Source: Algoriphagus sp. AGSA1
GTDB lineage: Bacteria; Bacteroidota; Bacteroidia; Cytophagales; Cyclobacteriaceae
Assembly: GCF_021390545.1 (NCBI RefSeq)
Contig: NZ_JAJUWR010000038.1
Span: 1-46,444 of the forward strand
DNA: 46,444 bases
Direction: 5' to 3'
Part shown: one piece after another, positions 34,663 through 41,438 of the stretch
Numbering within the stretch: position 1 is the first letter of the stretch
Layout of the letters: every line of letters begins with the position of its first letter
Notes under the pieces: generated by a model
Told to the model about the DNA's origin: nothing
Seen by the model: the letters and a program-made list of their open reading frames with translations, nothing else
Databases searched by the model: none
Made by a program: the position numbers and the translations under genes

Positions 34663-35175
34663 ATGGCCTTAGCCCAACCCTTCAACTTCAAAAAATGGAT
34701 AGACGAAAACAGACACCTGCTAAAACCCCCAATCGGTAATCAGCAGGTTTACAAAGGCAATGACGACTTCATCGTCATGGTCGTCGGCGGCCCGAATTCG
34801 AGAAAAGATTATCATTCCAATGAAGGGGAGGAGTTTTTCTATCAGGTAGAAGGAGATATCGTACTCAAAGTGATCGAAGAAGGGAAACCAACAGATATTC
34901 ATATCCGAGAAGGGGAAATATTCCTTCTTCCGGCAAAAGTGCCTCATTCTCCCCGTCGCCCTGCCAATACAATCGGGCTGGTGATCGAGCGATACAGAAG
35001 AGCGGGAGAGGTGGATGGTTTTATATGGCACTGTGAAAATTGTGGTGAAAAGCTATATGAGGAATTTTTTGAAGTCACAGACATCGTCAAGCAGCTTCCT
35101 CCAGTTCAGGAGAGATTCTGGGGCAACCCAGCGCATATCACCTGCAAAAAGTGCGGGACAGTAATGGAGAAATAA
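34663..35175 (+). CDS. 3-hydroxyanthranilate 3,4-dioxygenase
   Basis: A 170-residue cupin dioxygenase that opens the ring of 3-hydroxyanthranilate to give the precursor of quinolinate. Iron ligands H51, E57 and H95 and the substrate Arg R47 and R99 fall at the positions known from the Cupriavidus enzyme. The C-terminal rubredoxin-like metal site CENC (C124, C127) and CKKC (C161, C164), found in bacterial and not animal forms, is complete. It is the first of three kynurenine-pathway genes in a row. Symbols nbaC and haaO are both used for this family. Confidence 0.95.
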   Translation: MALAQPFNFKKWIDENRHLLKPPIGNQQVYKGNDDFIVMVVGGPNSRKDYHSNEGEEFFYQVEGDIVLKVIEEGKPTDIHIREGEIFLLPAKVPHSPRRPANTIGLVIERYRRAGEVDGFIWHCENCGEKLYEEFFEVTDIVKQLPPVQERFWGNPAHITCKKCGTVMEK

Positions 35176-35220
35176 TACCTGAAGTCGCTAGAAAGCATTA
35201 GTTAAAATTGAGGGAAAATT

Positions 35221-35250
35221 CCCCTTGCCCCCTTTGAAAAAGGGGGACTT
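35221..35250. repeat. REP-like hairpin between the dioxygenase and kynureninase genes
   Basis: CCCCCTTT, loop GAA, AAAGGGGG: an 8-bp perfect stem (35228-35246) inside flanking CCCCTTG and GACTT. Such C5-T3/A3-G5 hairpins are a known type of dispersed intergenic repeat in Bacteroidota and other bacteria. It lies within the operon about 20 bases before the kynureninase start. There is no T-run, so it is not an intrinsic terminator. Confidence 0.55.
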
Positions 35251-35267
35251 ACAAAATATTTCTAAAA

Positions 35268-36545
35268 ATGAGCTTTACATATTCACTTGACTTTGCCCGG
35301 GAGATGGATGAAAAAGATCCCCTCAAACATTTCCGGGACCGGTTTATTTTTCCAAAGGTAGATGGAAAAGACGCTATTTATCTGTGTGGTAATTCCTTAG
35401 GTCTTCAGCCAAAATCTGTCAAAGACTATATCACAAAAGAATTGGAAAACTGGGCAGAGATGGGTGTAGATGGGCATTTTCATGGAGAAGACGCATGGTT
35501 TTTTGCGAAGCAAAAGTCAAAATCGGCCCTTGCGGAGATCGTCGGGGCACATGAGCATGAAGTAGTGGCAATGAACAACCTATCAGTGAACCTTCACCTC
35601 CTGATGGTTTCCTTCTATCAGCCTACCAAAGAACGATATAAAATCATCGTGGAAGGCGGTGCTTTTCCATCAGATCAATACATGTTGGAGAGTCAAGTGA
35701 AATTTCATGGATTTGATCCAGAGGATGCCATCGTCGAACTCATGCCGCGAGCGGGTGAACACACGCTTCGCACAGCGGATATTATTGCTGAAATACATAA
35801 TCAAGGTGACTCACTTGCCATGGTGAACATGGCAGGACTGCAGTATTATACAGGGCAGGTTTTCGATATGAAAGCAATTACGGCTGCAGCTCACGAAGTG
35901 GGTGCTTATGCTGGCTTTGACCTGGCTCATGCATCAGGAAATGTACCATTAAGTCTTCATGACTGGGACGTGGATTTCGCGACTTGGTGTAGCTACAAGT
36001 ATATGAATTCAGGACCGGGCAATGTTTCGGGAGTGTTTGTTCATGAGCGTTTTGCTGAGCGTCCCGATATGAACCGTTTTGCAGGGTGGTGGGGCCATGA
36101 TCAGGAGCAGCGATTCAAGATGGAGAAAGGCTTTATCCCGATGCATGGGGCGGATGGCTGGCAGCTTTCCAATTCTGATATTATTGGTTTGGCAGCCCAT
36201 CAAGCATCATTGGATATCTTCCAAGAAGCAGGGATGGCCAATTTGAGAAAGAAATCTGAGCAGCTAACAGCATATTTAGCCTTTCTAATTGAAGAAATCA
36301 GCGGAAAATCACGGGTTTTGGAAATTATTACACCTAAAAATCCTGCGGAAAGAGGCTGTCAGTTATCTTTGCACATTCATCGCGGAGGCAAGGCTGTATT
36401 CGATGAATGGTATAAACACGGAGTAGTAGGCGATTGGCGCAATCCAAACGTGATCCGTCTGGCACCTACACCGCTCTACAACAGCTTCCTGGATGTGTTC
36501 CGATTTGCTCAGATTCTGGAACAATCTCTGAAGAAATTCGCTTAA
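35268..36545 (+). CDS. kynU: Kynureninase
   Basis: A 425-residue PLP enzyme that splits 3-hydroxykynurenine to 3-hydroxyanthranilate and Ala. The PLP Lys is K244 in CSYKYMNSGPGN, the cofactor Asp is D218 in GFDLAHASGN, and YLCGNSLGLQP near the N-terminus is the family entry motif. Length is typical. The gene lies between the enzymes for the next and the previous step of the pathway. The kynurenine monooxygenase gene follows with only 25 bases to its likely ATG. Confidence 0.96.
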   Translation: MSFTYSLDFAREMDEKDPLKHFRDRFIFPKVDGKDAIYLCGNSLGLQPKSVKDYITKELENWAEMGVDGHFHGEDAWFFAKQKSKSALAEIVGAHEHEVVAMNNLSVNLHLLMVSFYQPTKERYKIIVEGGAFPSDQYMLESQVKFHGFDPEDAIVELMPRAGEHTLRTADIIAEIHNQGDSLAMVNMAGLQYYTGQVFDMKAITAAAHEVGAYAGFDLAHASGNVPLSLHDWDVDFATWCSYKYMNSGPGNVSGVFVHERFAERPDMNRFAGWWGHDQEQRFKMEKGFIPMHGADGWQLSNSDIIGLAAHQASLDIFQEAGMANLRKKSEQLTAYLAFLIEEISGKSRVLEIITPKNPAERGCQLSLHIHRGGKAVFDEWYKHGVVGDWRNPNVIRLAPTPLYNSFLDVFRFAQILEQSLKKFA

Positions 36546-36570
36546 AGGAAGCGTGGATAAAACAATCCAA

Positions 36571-37923
36571 ATGGAAAAGAATCAAGTGACCGTATTAGGA
36601 GCCGGATTGATAGGTTCTCTAATGGCTATATATCTAAAGCGACAAGGCTTAGAAGTCGAAGTCTTCGACAAACGACCGGACAAGCGAAAATCTACCTTCG
36701 AAGAAGGCAAAAGATCCATCAATATGGCACTTAGTCACCGAGGATGGAACGCGTTGGAAGAAGTAGGGCTAAAAGATAAAGTAATGCCATTGGCTATTCC
36801 CATGTATGGGCGCAAAGTCCATGACGAGCATGGAGGCACTACTTTTATTTCCTATGGAAAAGAAAACCAGGCTATATATTCACTTTCCAGAGGAAAATTC
36901 AATCAGCTTTTAGTAGAAGAAGGTGAGCGACTGGGAGTTCATTTCAACTTTGAACATAAATGCACCGATGTGGATTTCCGTAATCAGGAGATCAATTTCC
37001 AGACTCCTGCCGGAGAAAAGAAGGTATTGGCACCTGTACTTTTTGGATCAGATGGAGCGTATTCCGCACTTCGCCTTGCCATGCAAAAGCAAATCCGATT
37101 CAACTACAAGCAAGAATACATTTCCCACGAGTATAAGGAACTGACCATACCGGCCACCGCCGATGGGGAATTCGCTATGGATCCCAACGCTTTGCATATA
37201 TGGCCTAGGGGTAAGTTTATGCTCATTGCGCTTCCCAACCCGGACAAGACCTTTACCTGTACCCTGTTTTTGCCACACAGCGGCTCCAAAGTATGTTTCG
37301 AGAAAATAAATGATGAAAAAGATCTTGAGATCTTATTTTCCAATTATTTTGATGATGCATATCAGCTGATGCCTGATTTGAAAACTGAGTTTTTCGCCAA
37401 TCCTACTTCAGCACTGATCAATGTAGAATGCTTCCCGTGGGTACAGGGCACCAGCTTGCTGATGGGAGATGCAAGTCATGCGATGGTTCCGTTCTATGGA
37501 CAGGGGATGAATTGTGGATTTGAAGATTGCTCTATTTTAAATGGTCTGATCGATAAGTTCGGGACTAATTCCTGGGATTTGGTATTTGAGAAGTTTCAGA
37601 AGAAACGGAAGATAGATACCGATGCAATCTGCCAGTTAGCCATGGAGAATTTTGAGGAAATGAAAGATGCTGTGGCAGATCCCAAATTTGTTCTGCGTAA
37701 AAAAATAGAAGCCAAGCTGTACGAGCTATATCCAAATGACTGGATTCCGCTGTACTCTATGGTTACATTCTCGGATATGAGGTATTCAGAGGCCTATGCC
37801 CAAGGCAAACTGCAAGAAGCGATCATGGACCAGGTGATGGCAGATCCCCTGATCACGGAGAACTGGAATAAACTAGACTACGAGGATATCATCTATAAAA
37901 TGGAAACAGCGAAAGCGGTCTAA
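36571..37923 (+). CDS. kmo: Kynurenine 3-monooxygenase
   Basis: A 450-residue FAD-dependent hydroxylase converting kynurenine to 3-hydroxykynurenine. The FAD fold starts VTVLGAGLIGSLMAIYL; the second FAD motif is LLMGDASHAMVPFYGQGMN; FDKRPDKRK and SHRGWNALEEVGL are Kmo-specific. The frame has an in-frame GTG six codons upstream (36553); I choose ATG at 36571 because the Rossmann strand follows at once. C-terminal residues form the helical membrane-associated tail seen in Kmo. Tryptophan dioxygenase and formamidase, needed to supply kynurenine, are not in the window. Confidence 0.93.
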   Translation: MEKNQVTVLGAGLIGSLMAIYLKRQGLEVEVFDKRPDKRKSTFEEGKRSINMALSHRGWNALEEVGLKDKVMPLAIPMYGRKVHDEHGGTTFISYGKENQAIYSLSRGKFNQLLVEEGERLGVHFNFEHKCTDVDFRNQEINFQTPAGEKKVLAPVLFGSDGAYSALRLAMQKQIRFNYKQEYISHEYKELTIPATADGEFAMDPNALHIWPRGKFMLIALPNPDKTFTCTLFLPHSGSKVCFEKINDEKDLEILFSNYFDDAYQLMPDLKTEFFANPTSALINVECFPWVQGTSLLMGDASHAMVPFYGQGMNCGFEDCSILNGLIDKFGTNSWDLVFEKFQKKRKIDTDAICQLAMENFEEMKDAVADPKFVLRKKIEAKLYELYPNDWIPLYSMVTFSDMRYSEAYAQGKLQEAIMDQVMADPLITENWNKLDYEDIIYKMETAKAV

Positions 37924-38242
37924 TTTGTTTAGCCGCAAAGGGCACGAAGAAAACGCAAAGAATAATAGGCAATGCCTTTATTTACCCAGTTGAAGGCCTG
38001 TTTAGACTTAAATCCCTACATTTTCCCGACTACTTTCACCTGCCGCTGTTCGTGTCTCACGAACAGCAAATAATCAGTTTACATCGACTCCTCAAGCAGG
38101 CTTTTGACAAAACTTTGCCATAACTTGAGAGCGTCAATTGACTTATTATCCGGCTTCTGAAGAATCAGGATAACAAAAACAGGAAAAAAATACACTGGTT
38201 CTCTGCGAAAAACTCTGTGACCCCTGCGGTAAAAATAAAGCC
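37924..38242. other. Gene-free stretch with dispersed repeats and an inverted repeat
   Basis: Two copies of the short dispersed repeat are here: 37929-37963 (minus strand, CTTTGCGTTTTCTTCGTGCC then CTTTGCGGCTAAAC) and 38199-38235 (CTCTGCGAAAAACTCTGTGA then CCCCTGCGGTAAAAA). Between them, 38045-38067 is a perfect inverted repeat (GCTGTTCGTG, loop TCT, CACGAACAGC) without a T-run. No gene is supported. Confidence 0.6.
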
Positions 38243-38271
38243 AAAAAAGGCGCTGATTCCTCAACGCCTTT
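38243..38271 (-). terminator. Terminator of pheS
   Basis: On the minus strand AAAGGCG and CGCCTTT arms with a 12-base loop are followed by a run of six T, starting six bases after the pheS stop. Confidence 0.8.
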
Positions 38272-38276
38272 GATTG

Positions 38277-39305
38277 TTATAATAGTGGCCTAAACTGTCT
38301 CAGGAATCTCACATCATTCTCTGTGAACAAACGAAGGTCTTTGATCTGATATTTCAGCATGGCGATTCGCTCTATACCCATACCGAATGCAAAGCCGGTG
38401 TATTTCTTCGAATCAATGCCACAGTTTTCCAGCACATTGGGATCCACCATTCCGGATCCTCCGATCTCTACCCAGCCACTACCCTTGCAGACGTTACACC
38501 CTTTGCCTCCACAGATCAGACAGGATATATCGATCTCCGCGCTAGGTTCAGTAAAAGGGAAATAGGATGGTCGGAAACGTACTTTGGTTTCTTTGCCAAA
38601 CATCTCCTTGGCAAAGTGATATAGGGTGTTTTTCAGATCAGCAAAACCTACATTTTCGTCCACATACAGTCCCTCCACCTGGTGGAAAATACAATGTGCC
38701 CGGGCTGAGATCGCCTCATTTCTATAAACCCGTCCTGGGGAAAGCGTACGGATAGGAGGCTTTTGGTTTTCCATTACCCGTACCTGCACAGAAGAAGTGT
38801 GTGTTCTTAGGGCGATATCCGGGTTTTTCTCAATAAAAAACGTGTCCTGCATTTCACGGGCAGGGTGGTTTTCAGGGAAATTCAGCGCAGTGAAATTATG
38901 CCAATCGTCCTCGATCTCCGGCCCTTCGGAAAGATTGAATCCTATACGCTCAAAGATCTCAATGATACGCTGACGGGTAGCAGTGAGTGGATGGATTCCT
39001 CCCAGAGACTGGTTGGATGGAGGCAGTGTAAGGTCAATATCTGCTGACTTAGATTTCTTATTTGCCTGATTAACTTTTTCGATAAGCTCCTGGAACTTAG
39101 ATTCAGCCAATTGCTTCACGCCGTTTACCAACTGACCATAGGCTTTTTTCTCCTCATTGGGGATTTTTCCCATATCGGCAAAAAGTGCACCCACCACAGA
39201 TTTTTTGGAGATATACTCCATTCTGTAGGCCTCCAGTTCTTCCGGATTTGAAGCGTCAGCGGCTGAAATAGCAGCTTTAATAGAATCGATTTTTTCCTGG
39301 TACAT
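38277..39305 (-). CDS. pheS: Phenylalanine--tRNA ligase alpha subunit
   Basis: A 342-residue class II synthetase subunit charging tRNA-Phe with its partner PheT (not in window). N-terminal coiled coil (about 1-85) for tRNA binding, then motif 2 (RTHTSSVQVR, PGRVYRNEAISARAHCIFHQVEG), a Cys-rich insert (CLICGGKGCNVCKGSGWVEI) and motif 3 GFAFGMGIERIAMLKY. The frame can start at a TTG one codon earlier (39308), but the ATG at 39305 is preferred. A -7 box TAGCTTTG lies about 23 bases upstream. Confidence 0.97.
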   Translation of the reverse strand: MYQEKIDSIKAAISAADASNPEELEAYRMEYISKKSVVGALFADMGKIPNEEKKAYGQLVNGVKQLAESKFQELIEKVNQANKKSKSADIDLTLPPSNQSLGGIHPLTATRQRIIEIFERIGFNLSEGPEIEDDWHNFTALNFPENHPAREMQDTFFIEKNPDIALRTHTSSVQVRVMENQKPPIRTLSPGRVYRNEAISARAHCIFHQVEGLYVDENVGFADLKNTLYHFAKEMFGKETKVRFRPSYFPFTEPSAEIDISCLICGGKGCNVCKGSGWVEIGGSGMVDPNVLENCGIDSKKYTGFAFGMGIERIAMLKYQIKDLRLFTENDVRFLRQFRPLL

Positions 39306-39328
39306 CAACTTACTGGTTAATCAAGCCA

Positions 39329-39336
39329 CAAAGCTA
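39329..39336 (-). promoter_or_regulatory. -7 box of pheS
   Basis: TAGCTTTG on the minus strand fits TAnnTTTG; the predicted leader is about 20 nt. No clear -33 TTG at normal spacing. Confidence 0.4.
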
Positions 39337-39513
39337 ATGCTTTTGAGGTTTTTTGGATAGAAAAGGCAGAGGGAATACACTAATCCAAAGTGAATTGAGA
39401 TCCGCAAACGCCACGAATCAAAAAATATTCTGTAGGCATGCAATCCACCATCCCTTAGCCGAACGTATCTCTCCCCAAATAAGAAATCAAAAAATCATCA
39501 AACTAACACAATC

Positions 39514-40080
39514 ATGAACTTTCAAAATTTCTTCAAAGTGGCTTTTGCAACCTTTATTTTTCTTTCTGCAAACCTGGCTTTTGCTCAAATGGAAAAAACA
39601 AAAATGGTAGGCGGAGCGGAAATGTATCCATCTAAAAACATCGTGGAAAATGCAGTAAACTCCAACGACCACACGACGCTAGTAGCAGCAGTGAAAGCTG
39701 CCGGATTGGTGGAGACTCTTCAGGGAGATGGGCCTTTCACGGTATTTGCCCCTGATAACATGGCCTTCGAGAAACTTCCTGCAGGAACTGTAGAGACGCT
39801 TTTGAAACCAGAAAACAAAGCTCAGCTTCAGGCAGTACTTACCTATCATGTGGTAGCCGGTAAAATGGGATCCAAAGAAATCGCTACTGCGATCAAAAAA
39901 GGAGATGGCAAGGCTGTACTTACAACAGTTCAAGGCGGAAAATTGACTGCTTGGATGAAGGGTAAAGACCTGTATATCACGGATGAAAACGGTGGAGAAT
40001 CCAAAATGACCATTACGGATGTATGGCAATCCAATGGTGTGATCCACTCAGTAGATACAGTGGTACTGCCTAAAATGTAA
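39514..40080 (+). CDS. Secreted fasciclin (FAS1) domain protein
   Basis: A 188-residue protein with a signal peptide (MNFQNFFKVAFATFIFL to AFAQ, about 24) and one FAS1 domain (about 45-187). The two FAS1 signatures are present: FTVFAPDNMAFEKLPAGTV (H1 box) and the final NGVIHSVDTVVLPKM (H2 box), plus the YHVV core. Such proteins mediate adhesion or matrix contacts outside the cell. Monocistronic, followed by a clear terminator. Confidence 0.9.
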   Translation: MNFQNFFKVAFATFIFLSANLAFAQMEKTKMVGGAEMYPSKNIVENAVNSNDHTTLVAAVKAAGLVETLQGDGPFTVFAPDNMAFEKLPAGTVETLLKPENKAQLQAVLTYHVVAGKMGSKEIATAIKKGDGKAVLTTVQGGKLTAWMKGKDLYITDENGGESKMTITDVWQSNGVIHSVDTVVLPKM

Positions 40081-40103
40081 TTGTTGTTTGTAGCCCAATT
40101 GCT

Positions 40104-40134
40104 AAGCCGGTTTCTTATGGAGCCGGCTTTTTTT
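40104..40134 (+). terminator. Terminator of the fasciclin gene
   Basis: AAGCCGG and CCGGCTT arms with a 12-base loop followed by a T-run (to 40134), about 25 bases after the stop. Confidence 0.85.
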
Positions 40135-40139
40135 GTGAT

Positions 40140-41210
40140 TTACAATAATTCCTCTGGAATCTGAAACACCGCTATTCCGGGATCTTCATCTGTGGTGAGC
40201 CCATAGATTTCATTGGTTTGATCGTTGATGGCCAATTCTGAAATGTGACTGTCCAATATCAACCTCCATTTAGGATTTCCTTCTAAATCAAACACCCGGA
40301 TTTCTTTCGCCGTAAGTCCAGAATTAGCGTAATCAAAATGAGTGTATCCTGAATATAGCGCAAAAATATAACGCTCGGACACATTAATTCCTTGATATTT
40401 AGTAGGTTCATCCAAAGCAAAACTCATCATACCGCCAAAATCAGATTGGTGATATTCGAATTCTGGCAATTTGGTATCTGGACCAATAACTGAAAAAAAT
40501 CTTTTGGTTTTGTAGTCAAATATTTCCAAAATATCTCGGTAAATACTAGCCCTTACATAAATCCCATTTTGCTGATTTCCGTGGAATCGTCCATTGTTTA
40601 AAAGACTAATCTGAAGTTTAGTTAGTTCTGGTCTTTCTTCTATTTTTTCATATTCTCCATAAGTCCCAATTAGGCTTCCTTCAGGATCAAACTCCACTAT
40701 TTTGTTTTCGCTCTCCCTTGGAGCCCCCAAGTAATTTCCATCTGTAGTAAAAACTAGACTTATGGGGCCTAGCTTTGGATCAGTGATTTTATGGTCACTA
40801 ATGGCTAAAAGAGAGGTATCGTGAAATGAGAAAGTTGAGATCTTTCTGTTATTAAAGTCATATACCGTAAACCTATCTGGGTTCTGCGAACCAATAAACT
40901 CAGGTATAATAGTCTCCAATGGGCCTTTTCCATACCTTCCTTTTGGTTTGTTATAAGTCCAATCTTTGGAATTGATGATATGTATCCGCGGATATTCATC
41001 TGGCACATTGTGGTATTCACTTATCAGTATCTTATCACCCTGAAGTGTTAAACTTGATGCGTTGATAATCTCTTCAAAAAAATACTTTTCTGAAGAAATT
41101 GAAATCTCCTCAAAGTCTTCAAGTTTGAGAATCCGATGATTTTCCACTTGGGAGTTCTTCGTGCAAGCAACTAGGGAAAAAAGTAAAAGGATGTTAATCA
41201 GCCTGCTCAT
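40140..41210 (-). CDS. 6-bladed beta-propeller lipoprotein, solitary
   Basis: A 356-residue lipoprotein (SLVACTKN, Cys about 16). The propeller hallmark appears as KGRYGKGPLETI with following strand units (FTVYDFNNRKISTFSF, IVEFDPEGSLIGTYG). It is related in design to the propeller proteins at 6086-7288 and in cassette 2. Unlike them it has no small Cys-rich peptide or AAT-repeat leader upstream: the 150 bases before its start hold no such frame. It is downstream of the receptor gene but separated by a terminator. Function unknown. Confidence 0.75.
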   Translation of the reverse strand: MSRLINILLLFSLVACTKNSQVENHRILKLEDFEEISISSEKYFFEEIINASSLTLQGDKILISEYHNVPDEYPRIHIINSKDWTYNKPKGRYGKGPLETIIPEFIGSQNPDRFTVYDFNNRKISTFSFHDTSLLAISDHKITDPKLGPISLVFTTDGNYLGAPRESENKIVEFDPEGSLIGTYGEYEKIEERPELTKLQISLLNNGRFHGNQQNGIYVRASIYRDILEIFDYKTKRFFSVIGPDTKLPEFEYHQSDFGGMMSFALDEPTKYQGINVSERYIFALYSGYTHFDYANSGLTAKEIRVFDLEGNPKWRLILDSHISELAINDQTNEIYGLTTDEDPGIAVFQIPEELL

Positions 41211-41357
41211 ATCTGAAAATCAATGATATTTTGATTGATTTAAATTACTAGTTTACAACCTCTAATCAAAACCCTCCGAAGATTTTAACATCTCCTATAA
41301 TCTTTAAATATTGTTGTGTTTTCCAAAAAACCTGTGAAATACCCACAGTTAATCATA

Positions 41358-41388
41358 CAAAAAAACCGACTGAAATAATCCAGTCGGT
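41358..41388 (-). terminator. Terminator of the TonB-type receptor gene
   Basis: Perfect 8-bp stem ACCGACTG/CAGTCGGT with an 8-base loop, followed on the minus strand by seven T. It lies about 50 bases after the receptor stop. Confidence 0.85.
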
Positions 41389-41438
41389 ATGAAAATCTGT
41401 GCTTCAGAAATCTTTGATCAACATTTACATGCCTAGCC

